A stretch of 37,306 nt of DNA from Acidocella sp. GTDB taxonomy: Bacteria > Pseudomonadota > Alphaproteobacteria > Acetobacterales > Acetobacteraceae. This document shows, piece by piece, positions 28,417-36,187 of the stretch. How positions within the stretch are numbered: the first letter of the stretch is position 1; every line of letters begins with the position of its first letter. Under the pieces are notes generated by a model. That model did no database searches. It was not told the DNA's origin and saw nothing but the letters and a program-made list of their open reading frames with translations. The DNA lies in contig NZ_JABEVC010000122.1 in NCBI RefSeq assembly GCF_013044125.1, positions 1-37,306 of the forward strand, in the 5' to 3' direction. Both the position numbers and the translations under genes were made by a program.

Positions 28417-28455
28417 GACTTCAAACTGGCCCGCAAAGCGGGTTAATCTGAGGTC
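28417..28455. repeat. Dispersed palindromic repeat, copy 2
   Basis: The 39-base core, GACTTCAAACTGGCCCGC to the terminal GAGGTC, differs from the copy at 17340-17378 at six positions and has the same length. Its arms fold on each other, tolerating G-U pairs. Flanking CA before and ATC after are also shared. A separate hairpin with arms GCTCAGC/GCTGAGC follows at 28484-28500. Confidence 0.72.
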
Positions 28456-28533
28456 ATCACGCGAGCGCGATCGTTTGAGGTTCGCTCAGCCGAGCTGAGC
28501 CGAAAGCGTGAATCGCCCTCAGAAAAATGGCCA

Positions 28534-28564
28534 GAGCCTGATCGCACTTAAACCCATCAGGCTC
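28534..28564 (-). terminator. Hairpin terminator at the end of the WD40 gene
   Basis: GAGCCTGAT (28534-28542) and ATCAGGCTC (28556-28564) form a perfect nine-base stem with a 13-base loop, immediately after the WD40 stop. On the minus strand TTTTT follows six bases beyond the stem. The loop contains CGCACTTAAA, the reverse complement of bases found beside repeat copy 1, so the element may belong to the same repeat family. Confidence 0.65.
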
Positions 28565-29584
28565 CTAGCGCCGCGAAAAATCGACGATCCCGGCAAACCC
28601 GGTCTCGGTGCCAAAGGCGAGGTGCGAGCCAGAGGGATTCCACGCAAGTGCGGTAATGGCGCCGCGTCCCGGCCCGCAAACAGGCAGGATGTGCTCCTGC
28701 GCAATATCTGCGATCAGCAGCAGGCCGGTATTGAACCCGGCGGCCAGCACCTCGGTCTCCGGGTGGCAGGCGATGCGCTTGGCGATGCCGTCGCCCATGC
28801 CAAGCTCCAGCGGGGCCTTACCCATCGGCCCGCCGCCGAAGAAGGGCCACAGCACGATGGTATCGGCCCCCGCGGTGGCCAGCCAGCGTCCCGAGTGCGT
28901 AAAGCCAAACGATTCGCACTTGGCCGGGTAGCCCGCCATGCGCATGTGCTTGCCTTCCGGCAGGGTCCATCCGTGCAGGGCGTTTTCCTGCATGGAGGTC
29001 ACCAGCGCCTCGCCCTGCGGATGAATGGCGACTCCGGTATGGCTGCCCTTCCACTCCAGTTTGCGCGGCGTCTCCGAGGTGGAGGCGGTGAACCACAGCG
29101 ATGCGCCATTATAATGTGACGCGGCGACCCGCTTGCCCTTGCTGTCGAAGGCAATGCCGGTGACGGTGCTGGGGTGGGGCAGGGCGCGCAGCGCCTCGCC
29201 CTTGCCGTTGAACAGATGCAGAGTCTTTCCGGCGGCGGCGGCGAGCAGCGGGGTTTTTCCGGCGTAGCTCGCCACATGCTCCACCCATTTGGAGCCGTAG
29301 CGGGCAATTTCATCAATCTCGCCGTCCAGCCCCACGGCGAGCAACCGGCCGTCATCACCGCCGGTGATAAATCCCCCCGTCACCGGGTGCCGCGCCAGCG
29401 AGAGCACGGCGCCATTATGCGCCGGGATGCTGGTCCAGGTTTCAGCCGTGGCCATGCGCAGGCTGCCGTCGCCCATGGCGAAGGCGCAGCTGCGGCCGGT
29501 GGCATCAAAACAGGCGGCAATGGCATGGGCGCCGAGTTCAACGGTGTTGCCGCGGGAATTCAAAAGCTGGTCGAGGTCTGACAT
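28565..29584 (-). CDS. WD40-repeat beta-propeller protein
   Basis: The 339-residue protein is made of about seven beta-propeller blades with GH...WD-like signatures (HNGAVLSLARHPVTGGFITGG, HPSTVTGIAFDSKGKRVA, HTGVAIHPQGEALV, HSGRWLATAGADTIVLW, AITALAWNPSGSHLAFG). No signal peptide or catalytic motif is seen, so it is a cytosolic scaffold or interaction protein of unknown partner. The start at MSDLDQLL was chosen because it removes a basic, low-complexity upstream extension; the ribosome site is weak. Its 5' end faces the Cyc2-like gene with about 200 bases between them, and it ends at a hairpin terminator. Confidence 0.85.
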   Translation of the reverse strand: MSDLDQLLNSRGNTVELGAHAIAACFDATGRSCAFAMGDGSLRMATAETWTSIPAHNGAVLSLARHPVTGGFITGGDDGRLLAVGLDGEIDEIARYGSKWVEHVASYAGKTPLLAAAAGKTLHLFNGKGEALRALPHPSTVTGIAFDSKGKRVAASHYNGASLWFTASTSETPRKLEWKGSHTGVAIHPQGEALVTSMQENALHGWTLPEGKHMRMAGYPAKCESFGFTHSGRWLATAGADTIVLWPFFGGGPMGKAPLELGMGDGIAKRIACHPETEVLAAGFNTGLLLIADIAQEHILPVCGPGRGAITALAWNPSGSHLAFGTETGFAGIVDFSRR

Positions 29585-29717
29585 GTCCCGATCTCTGCCG
29601 AACTCGCGCGCCCTCGGCAAGACCAATCCGCCCCGCCGCCCCCAACTGTGGCAATTTTGCCGCGCCGTTTTCAAAATAATGCCCATTCGGAACTGTTTTG
29701 TCCCAGGCAGGGCATTC

Positions 29718-29731
29718 TTGAGATAGATCAA
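29718..29731. promoter_or_regulatory. FNR/FixK-like box upstream of the porin-cytochrome gene
   Basis: TTGAGATAGATCAA matches TTGAT-N4-ATCAA with one mismatch in the left half. It lies 56 bases before the downstream ATG, a workable distance for activation by an oxygen- or redox-responsive Crp/Fnr-family protein. No such regulator gene is in the window. Confidence 0.55.
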
Positions 29732-29787
29732 GGTTGCCGATCGTTCATACTGGCAGATCACCAGCCATCATTCAGCAGGAGAGCGCG

Positions 29788-31146
29788 ATGAAGCGGAGTA
29801 GATTGAATTGGGCGAGTGCGGTGGGCGCATTGGCTGGCATAGCGGCGATAACGGCGATGCCGCGGGAGGCCAGGGCGATTCCCGCCTTCGCGGCGCAGAC
29901 CGGTATGCCTTGTTCGGCCTGCCACATTGGTTTTCCACAACTCACCCCCTTTGGCCGTGCCTTCAAGATGGACGGCTATGTGCAGGGCGGCACCTTCCCG
30001 GACATTAAAAATTTCGCGGCCATGATGCAGGCTGGCTTTACCCAGCTGCACGATAAGGTGCCGGGCGGTCTGGCTCCTGATTTCAAGAGCAACAATGCCT
30101 GGTCGATCCAGCAAACCAGCCTGTTCTACGGCGGTGCGCTTGATGGCAAGATCGGCCTCGGTGGTTTCATTCAAGGAACCTACGATGGTATCGGCCATCA
30201 ATTCCACTGGGATAATACGGACATTCGCCTGGCGCAGATGACCAACATCGGCAACAGGCGCCTGGTGTACGGCTTCACCTTCAACAACGCGCCGGGTCTC
30301 ACGGATTTGTGGAACACGCTGCCGGCCTGGGGTTATCCCTTCATCCCGGCCGCGCTGGGTGTTGGCCAGACCGCCGGGCTACAGACCGCATCACTGGCGC
30401 AGGCCGTGGCTGGCGTGGGCGGCTACGGCGCGCTCAACGTCACACCATCAGATCTGCTGTACGGTGAGTTCGATCTGTACAAGGCCGTACCGAACCACAC
30501 CGCCTATATGCTGGGCGTTGGGCCTGAAGCCGCGATCTCCGGGCCAATCCCCTACTGGCGCTTTGCCTTGCAGCACAGCTCTTGGAAGCAATCAATCGAG
30601 ATCGGCACCTCTGGCCTGGTCGATCATCCTTACGCCTCCGGTTACACCCATGGGCCGACGGATACGCTGACCGATGTGGGCGTGGATGCGCAATACCAGT
30701 ACATCACCGTGAAGCAGGCGTTCTCCGTGCAGGCGGCCTATGCGCATGAGTTCCAGCATTGGTCTGCAAGTTATCCGCTCGGGATCACAGCCAACCCGAA
30801 TGATTCGCTGGACAGCATATCCATGAATGCCTCCTATCTCTGGCACCAGATGTTCGGCGTGACGGAAGCTTACGACAGCATCACCGGCAATGCCGATACC
30901 GGGCTCTATAACACCGGCACCAGCAACGCCAATGGCAAACCCAATACCCAGAGCTACACCACCGAGCTGGACTACTATCCGTTCAACACCGATGGCCCCA
31001 AGTTCTTCCCCTGGGTGAACGCCAAGTTCTTCATCGAAGACACCTTCTACACCCAGTTCAACGGGTTGGCGCATAACTACGACGGCAACGGCCGCTCCGC
31101 AGAAGCCAACGACGTGTTGTTCACGGGTATCTGGCTGGTGTTCTAA
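29788..31146 (+). CDS. Cyc2-like outer-membrane monoheme cytochrome-porin
   Basis: The 452-residue product has a signal peptide ending in ARA (residue 30). A short N-terminal segment follows, IPAFAAQTGMPCSACHIG, with one heme-c motif Cys42-Ser-Ala-Cys45-His46, and then PQLTPFGRAFKMDGY (residues 50-64). The remaining ~390 residues alternate like beta strands, with no further CxxCH, and end in Phe (FTGIWLVF), as outer-membrane barrels do. This is the layout and N-terminal signature of Cyc2, the fused cytochrome-porin of iron oxidisers. The ATG has AGGAG six bases upstream. It is monocistronic, with an FNR-like box upstream and a strong terminator downstream. Heme and barrel are visible; Fe(II) oxidation is inference, and other redox or porin roles remain open. 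Confidence 0.85.
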   Translation: MKRSRLNWASAVGALAGIAAITAMPREARAIPAFAAQTGMPCSACHIGFPQLTPFGRAFKMDGYVQGGTFPDIKNFAAMMQAGFTQLHDKVPGGLAPDFKSNNAWSIQQTSLFYGGALDGKIGLGGFIQGTYDGIGHQFHWDNTDIRLAQMTNIGNRRLVYGFTFNNAPGLTDLWNTLPAWGYPFIPAALGVGQTAGLQTASLAQAVAGVGGYGALNVTPSDLLYGEFDLYKAVPNHTAYMLGVGPEAAISGPIPYWRFALQHSSWKQSIEIGTSGLVDHPYASGYTHGPTDTLTDVGVDAQYQYITVKQAFSVQAAYAHEFQHWSASYPLGITANPNDSLDSISMNASYLWHQMFGVTEAYDSITGNADTGLYNTGTSNANGKPNTQSYTTELDYYPFNTDGPKFFPWVNAKFFIEDTFYTQFNGLAHNYDGNGRSAEANDVLFTGIWLVF

Positions 31147-31170
31147 TCACAGGGTAAAACCTGAAGTTAC

Positions 31171-31209
31171 AAAAACCGGCTGGGGGGCTCCTCCCAGCCG
31201 GTTTTTTTT
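31171..31209 (+). terminator. Strong intrinsic terminator after the porin-cytochrome gene
   Basis: ACCGGCTGGG (31175-31184) pairs perfectly with CCCAGCCGGT (31193-31202) and the right arm runs into eight T residues (31202-31209). The flanking A-run (31171-31175) makes it work in both directions. Confidence 0.92.
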
Positions 31210-31367
31210 CATCAGACTATAATTGTCTTGAACTTGCAGTTCCGCCATGCAAAGATTGCGCATGGTTTTGGTAACCGCTCCCGTTGGGCTTAGCTTCAAG
31301 GAAGAACTTCTCCTTCTTTGCGCGCGCATAGGCTTCAGCCCTCCTCACGCTTAAGGTTTTTTCTTGC

Positions 31368-31386
31368 CCCGCGCCCAAGGCGCGGG
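31368..31386 (+). promoter_or_regulatory. Leader hairpin before the agmatine/putrescine operon
   Basis: CCCGCGCC (31368-31375) and GGCGCGGG (31379-31386) form an eight-base G+C-only stem with a three-base loop, 32 bases before the first ATG. It lacks a following T-run, so it is not a classic terminator; it might affect mRNA stability or translation. The leader 31210-31418 also holds a perfect TATAAT at 31218 without a good -35. Confidence 0.3.
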
Positions 31387-31418
31387 CGCGATCATTAAAT
31401 CTTTAGGGAGAAGCAGTT

Positions 31419-32798
31419 ATGCTGAACAAAATGGGCGATGCCGCAAACTGGCAGAGCATTGATAATGCGTATCATTTACATCCTTTTACCGACCACAAGG
31501 CCCTGCATGAAGGCCGCGTGCGTGTCATCACCGAAGCTGATGGCGTATTTCTGAAAGACTCTGACGGCAACCGCATTCTGGACGGCATGGCTGGCCTGTG
31601 GTGCGTCAACGCGGGTTACAGCCGGCCGGAGCTGGTGCAGGCTGCCGCCGCGCAGATGACCAAACTGCCTTACTACAACACGTTCTTTAAAACCACGAAC
31701 CCGCCGGCCGCCGCCCTCGCGCAGCGTTTGGCCAAGCTCGCCCCTGAGGGCATCAACCATGCCTTCTTCGCCTGCTCCGGCTCCGAGGCGGTGGATACTG
31801 CCCTGCGCACCGCGCGCGTTTACTGGCAGACCCTTGGCAAGCCGGAAAAGAAATTCGTCATCGGCCGTGAATATGGCTACCACGGTTCCACCACCCTCGG
31901 CGCTTCCGCCGGCGGTATGGTGGACATGCACCGCCAGGCGGGTGACATGCCAAACTTCACGCAGGTTCTGCCGCCGTACTGGTACGGTTACGGCGGCCAG
32001 ATGAGCCCGGCCGAATTCGGGCTTTATGCCGCCAAACAGGTGGAAGATAAAATCAAGGAGCTCGGCGCTGATAACGTCGCCGCCTTCATCGGCGAGCCGT
32101 TGCAAGGCTCCGGCGGCGTCATCATCCCGCCGGAAACCTACTGGCCCGAGATCAACCGCATCTGTAAGGAGCACGATATTCTGCTGATCGCCGATGAAGT
32201 GATCTGCGGTTTCGGCCGCACCGGCAAGATGTTCGGCTCGGATTATTTCGGTATCAAGCCGGATATGATGACGGTCGCCAAAGGCATCACCTCAGGCTAC
32301 ATCCCGCTCTCCGCGGTGCTGCTGCATGACCGCGTGGCCAATGTCCTCATCAACCAGACGGGCGAGTATTATCACGGCTTCACCTATTCGGGGCATCCGG
32401 TTGCTTGCGCTGTGGCGCTGAAAAATCTTGACATCATCGAAGGCGAGGGGCTCGTTGAGCGCGCCGTGACGGTGGGCGAAGTGCTGCGCCAGAAATTCCA
32501 CGAGGTGTTCGATGATCACCCGCTCGTCGGTGAAGTGCGCGGCATCGGGCTGATCGGCGGCATCGAGCTGAGCGCGGATAAGCGCACCCGCAAGTTCTTC
32601 GCCAAAAACGGCCGCGTCGGCCAGATCTGCCGTGATTTCTGTATCAACAACGGGCTGATCATGCGCGCCGTGCGCGATACCATGGTGTTCGCGCCGCCGT
32701 TGATCATCTCATATGATGAAATCGACACGATGGTCGCCCTGGCGAAAAAATCCTTCGACCAGACCTATGAAAAAGTGAAGCATGAGGTGGCATTGTGA
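31419..32798 (+). CDS. spuC: Putrescine/omega-amino acid pyruvate aminotransferase (SpuC-like)
   Basis: The 459-residue class III PLP aminotransferase probably removes the terminal amine of putrescine (or another polyamine), using pyruvate to give 4-aminobutanal and alanine. Visible are the phosphate/cofactor loop GSEAVD (121-126), YGYHGSTTLGASAGG, the PLP-contacting Asp259 in LIADEVICGFGRTG, and the Schiff-base Lys288 in TVAKGITSGYIPLS. AGGGAGA lies upstream of the ATG. Its stop overlaps the next start (GTGA), showing tight coupling with the glutamine-synthetase-like gene. Co-location with aguA and aguB favours putrescine; beta-alanine or other omega-amines are alternatives. Confidence 0.85.
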   Translation: MLNKMGDAANWQSIDNAYHLHPFTDHKALHEGRVRVITEADGVFLKDSDGNRILDGMAGLWCVNAGYSRPELVQAAAAQMTKLPYYNTFFKTTNPPAAALAQRLAKLAPEGINHAFFACSGSEAVDTALRTARVYWQTLGKPEKKFVIGREYGYHGSTTLGASAGGMVDMHRQAGDMPNFTQVLPPYWYGYGGQMSPAEFGLYAAKQVEDKIKELGADNVAAFIGEPLQGSGGVIIPPETYWPEINRICKEHDILLIADEVICGFGRTGKMFGSDYFGIKPDMMTVAKGITSGYIPLSAVLLHDRVANVLINQTGEYYHGFTYSGHPVACAVALKNLDIIEGEGLVERAVTVGEVLRQKFHEVFDDHPLVGEVRGIGLIGGIELSADKRTRKFFAKNGRVGQICRDFCINNGLIMRAVRDTMVFAPPLIISYDEIDTMVALAKKSFDQTYEKVKHEVAL

Positions 32799-34162
32799 GC
32801 GCGCCGGCGATTGCCGGCAACACCGATAAACTGGAGTTGATGGCCCAGGCTGAATATATTGAAGCCTTCATCATCGATGTGAACGGTGTGCCGCGCGGCA
32901 AGTGGCTGCAGCCGGACAAGGCGAAAGCCTTGCTCGGCGTCGGCATCGCCATGCCGCGCTCGGCCTTCCTGCTCGATATCTGGGGCCGTGACGTGGTCGA
33001 GGGCGGCATCGCGCTTGACACCGGCGACCCCGACGGCCTCTGCACCGCCGTCGCGCATTCCATCACCCGCATGGGCTGGGCGGACGGTACGGCCTGCCAA
33101 GCCATGCTGACCATGCGCGAAGCTGACGGCAGCCATTTCTATCTCGATCCGCGCGGCGTTCTGTCGCGCGTGCTGGAGCGCTTCACCGCCGCCGGCCTCA
33201 CCCCCGCGCTGGGGGTGGAACTGGAGTTCTACCTGGTGGATCAAGGCCAGACCGGCGGTTTGAAAATCGCCCCCCGCGGGGCGGATTATTCCGGCTGGCG
33301 CGGCTGGCATATCGATGCGGTGGGCCTGGGTGAAATCCACGACTATCAGCCGATCCTGCGCGAGATGATGTCGAACGCAAAATCGCAGGGCATCACGCTG
33401 GAAACGCTGATCAGCGAGAACGGCCCCGGGCAGTTTGAGGTAACCCTGAAATACTCGACCGACGCGCTGCGCGTTGCCGATTCCGCGACGTTGTTCAAGC
33501 GTACCATCAAACAGGTCGCGCGCAAACACGGGTTGACCGCGACCTTCATGGCCAAGCCCTACGGGCAATGGGCGGGCAGCGGCATGCATGTGCATATGTC
33601 GGTGCTGGACCGTAATGGCAACAACATCTTCGCCGGTACGCCTGAGCGCGCCGCGCCAGTGCTCTACAACGCACTGGGCGGAATCATCAAGGCGCTGCCT
33701 GATACGATGCTAACCCTGGCGCCGCATGCCAACTCCTACCGGCGCTTTGCCCCCGGCGTGCACGCACCCACCTTCGGCGACTGGGGCCACGACAACCGCA
33801 TGGCGGCGATGCGCGTCATCACCGCTGACCCGCACGCCTCGCGCATCGAGCACCGCGTCGCCGGCGCCGATTGTAACCCCTATCTCGCCTTCGCCTCGCT
33901 GCTCGGCTCGGCGCTGAACGGGATCGAGACCAAAGCCGACCCCGGCCCGGAAACCTTCGGCGAGCGGCGCAGCCCCAGCGCGCCCTCATTGCCCATCGCC
34001 TGGTCCGCGGCGCTCGAAAAATTCTCAGACTCCGCACATATCGCCAGCATTTTCGGCGCTGACTTCCAACGTGTCTTCACGGCCTGCAAACGTCAGGAGG
34101 TGAATGAAATGCGGCGGCGGATCTCCGATGTTGAATACGATGCGTATCTGGAGACCGCATGA
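32795..34162 (+). CDS. puuA: Glutamine-synthetase-family gamma-glutamylpolyamine ligase
   Basis: The 455-residue product belongs to the type of glutamine synthetase that joins glutamate to amines (PuuA/SpuB/GlnA3). Landmarks include the Mg-site ALGVELEFYLVD, NGPGQFEVTL, the ATP/metal SGMHVHMSVLD, NSYRRFAPGVHAP and RIEHRVAGADCNPYLAFASLLGSALNGI. Classical GlnA features such as the adenylylation-type C-terminus are not obvious. With putrescine it would make gamma-glutamylputrescine, protecting the amine during breakdown. A GTG start overlaps the aminotransferase stop (GTGA), and its own stop overlaps the aguB ATG (ATGA). Confidence 0.86.
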   Translation: MSAPAIAGNTDKLELMAQAEYIEAFIIDVNGVPRGKWLQPDKAKALLGVGIAMPRSAFLLDIWGRDVVEGGIALDTGDPDGLCTAVAHSITRMGWADGTACQAMLTMREADGSHFYLDPRGVLSRVLERFTAAGLTPALGVELEFYLVDQGQTGGLKIAPRGADYSGWRGWHIDAVGLGEIHDYQPILREMMSNAKSQGITLETLISENGPGQFEVTLKYSTDALRVADSATLFKRTIKQVARKHGLTATFMAKPYGQWAGSGMHVHMSVLDRNGNNIFAGTPERAAPVLYNALGGIIKALPDTMLTLAPHANSYRRFAPGVHAPTFGDWGHDNRMAAMRVITADPHASRIEHRVAGADCNPYLAFASLLGSALNGIETKADPGPETFGERRSPSAPSLPIAWSAALEKFSDSAHIASIFGADFQRVFTACKRQEVNEMRRRISDVEYDAYLETA

Positions 34163-35046
34163 GAAACGTCACAGTCGCGGCCACGCAAATGGCCTGCGGA
34201 GACAACGCTGCTGAAAACATTGCGCGGGCCGAAAAACTGGTCCGCGCGGCGGCGGCGCAGGGCGCGCAAATCATTCTGATCCAGGAATTGTTTGAAACGC
34301 CCTATTTCTGCCAGGACCAGATCCACGCCTGCTTCGGGCTGGCGAAATCCCTGGAGGAAAACGCGGCGGTCGAACATTTCGCGCCCATCGCCAAAGAGCT
34401 TGGCGTCGTGCTGCCGGTCTCGGTGTTCGAGCGCGCGGGCCAGAGCTTTTTCAACACAGTCGTCATCCTTGATGCCGATGGTGCCAATCTCGGCTACTAC
34501 CGCAAATCCCACATCCCCGACGGCCCTGGTTACTCCGAGAAATTCTATTTCTCCCCAGGCGATACCGGTTTCAAGGTGTGGGACACCAAATACGCCCGCA
34601 TCGGCGTTGGCATCTGCTGGGACCAGTGGTTTCCCGAAACCGCGCGCGCCATGGCGCTGATGGGCGCGGAACTGCTTTTCTTCCCCACCGCCATCGGCTC
34701 CGAACCGCAGGACTCCAAGCTGGATTCCAGCGGCCATTGGCAGCGCACCATGCAGGGCCACGCCGCCGCCAACCTCACCCCGCTCGTGGCTTCCAACCGT
34801 GTCGGCACCGAGCAGGGCGCCCGCGGCACGGCGATCACCTTCTACGGCTCCTCGTTCATCGCCGATCACACGGGCGCCAAAATCGCCGAGGCTGACCGTG
34901 TTGCGGAAACCTTCCTCACCGCCACGTTTGACCTTGAATCGTTGGCCCAAACCCGTGCCTCCTGGGGCGTCTTCAGGGACCGCCGCCCCGAACTATACAC
35001 CCCGCTGCTCACGCTTGACGGCAGGCATATCCATAATGCCCGGTAA
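34159..35046 (+). CDS. aguB: N-carbamoylputrescine amidase AguB
   Basis: AguB hydrolyses N-carbamoylputrescine to putrescine, ammonia and CO2. The 295-residue cytosolic enzyme is a nitrilase-superfamily member with the Glu-Lys-Cys triad at Glu43 (LIQELFETPYF), Lys116 (GYYRKSHIPD) and Cys153 (VGICWDQWFPE). The motif GYSEKFYFSPGDTGF and the C-terminal RDRRPELY are typical of the plant/bacterial carbamoylputrescine amidase group. The ATG overlaps the preceding stop, and aguA begins 12 bases after its end. Confidence 0.95.
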   Translation: MRNVTVAATQMACGDNAAENIARAEKLVRAAAAQGAQIILIQELFETPYFCQDQIHACFGLAKSLEENAAVEHFAPIAKELGVVLPVSVFERAGQSFFNTVVILDADGANLGYYRKSHIPDGPGYSEKFYFSPGDTGFKVWDTKYARIGVGICWDQWFPETARAMALMGAELLFFPTAIGSEPQDSKLDSSGHWQRTMQGHAAANLTPLVASNRVGTEQGARGTAITFYGSSFIADHTGAKIAEADRVAETFLTATFDLESLAQTRASWGVFRDRRPELYTPLLTLDGRHIHNAR

Positions 35047-35058
35047 GGAAGCCTAACG

Positions 35059-36144
35059 ATGACCACGCCGCGCGAACTTGGTTTTGCGATGCCGGCGGAA
35101 TGGGCGCCCCATGCGGGGTGCTGGATAATCTGGCCCGAGCGGCCGGATAACTGGCGGCTGGGGGCTAAGCCCGCGCAGCACGCCTTCACGGCGGTGGCCT
35201 CGGCCATCGCCCGCTTCGAGCCGGTGACGATGCTGGTCAGCGCCCGGCAATTCGCGCAGGCCCGCGCAATGCTCCCGCAAGCGGTGCGCGCCGTTGAGCT
35301 TAGCACCAACGATTCCTGGGCGCGCGATGTGGGCGCGTCCTTTCTGCTCAACCCGGCAGGGGATCTCGCCGGGGTGGACTGGCCCTTCAACGCCTGGGGC
35401 GGGCTGCAGGGCGGCTTATATTTTCCGTGGGATCTGGACGATCAGGTGGCCGCCAAAATGCTTGAGCTGGAGCGCGCCCGGCGTTTCCGCGCGCCAAAAA
35501 TCATCGAGGGCGGAGCAATTCACGTCGACGGCGAAGGCAGCGTGCTCGTTACGGAGGCATGTCTGCTCAACGAGAACCGCAATCCGGGGGCCACGCGCCA
35601 GGAAATGGAGCGGGTGCTGCAAGACTATCTCGGCGCCTCGCATGTCATCTGGCTGGGCGAGGGCGTGCCCGGCGATGAGACCGGCGGCCATATTGATAAC
35701 CTGGCCTGCTTCGTGCGTCCCGGCGTGGTGCTGCTCAGCTGGTGCGACGATCCGGCCGACCCGCATTACCAAGTCTCGCGTGCTGCCGAGGCACGTTTGC
35801 AGGGTGCGCGTGATGCAAAGGGCCGCCCGATCGCGGTCGAGCATATCCCGATGCCCACGCCGATGTTCATCTCCGCTGAAGAAGCCGCCGGTGTTGACCA
35901 TGGCGAGAACGGCATGAACCGCGCCGCCGGCGAACGCCTCGCCGCCTCGTATGTGAATTTTTATATTGCAAATGGCGCGATAATTGCACCATCCTTTGGA
36001 GTGGCAACGGATGCCGCGGCCCGGGCCGTGCTGGCCCGGCTGTTTCCAGAACGAGAGATCGTGATGGTTCCGGCGCGTGAAATTCTTCTGGGTGGGGGCA
36101 ATATCCATTGCATCACCCAGCAGCAACCAAGGACTGAAAATTGA
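35059..36144 (+). CDS. aguA: Agmatine deiminase AguA
   Basis: AguA converts agmatine to N-carbamoylputrescine and ammonia. The 361-residue protein belongs to the peptidyl-arginine-deiminase superfamily. Visible are the substrate-binding NDSWARDVG, EGGAIHVDGEG, the catalytic His segment GDETGGHIDN, and the nucleophile Cys351 in GGGNIHCITQQQP at the C-terminus. The start has AAGGA upstream. Placed directly after aguB, the pair completes agmatine to putrescine. Confidence 0.96.
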   Translation: MTTPRELGFAMPAEWAPHAGCWIIWPERPDNWRLGAKPAQHAFTAVASAIARFEPVTMLVSARQFAQARAMLPQAVRAVELSTNDSWARDVGASFLLNPAGDLAGVDWPFNAWGGLQGGLYFPWDLDDQVAAKMLELERARRFRAPKIIEGGAIHVDGEGSVLVTEACLLNENRNPGATRQEMERVLQDYLGASHVIWLGEGVPGDETGGHIDNLACFVRPGVVLLSWCDDPADPHYQVSRAAEARLQGARDAKGRPIAVEHIPMPTPMFISAEEAAGVDHGENGMNRAAGERLAASYVNFYIANGAIIAPSFGVATDAAARAVLARLFPEREIVMVPAREILLGGGNIHCITQQQPRTEN

Positions 36145-36187
36145 AAGTCTAAAGGCTAATCCAATAAAAAAGGGGGCTACGACTATA

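Noticed and set aside
31216-31223. Perfect TATAAT as promoter of the polyamine operon
   Set aside because: No acceptable -35 at 16-19 bases upstream; the sequence there is the terminator stem of the previous gene.
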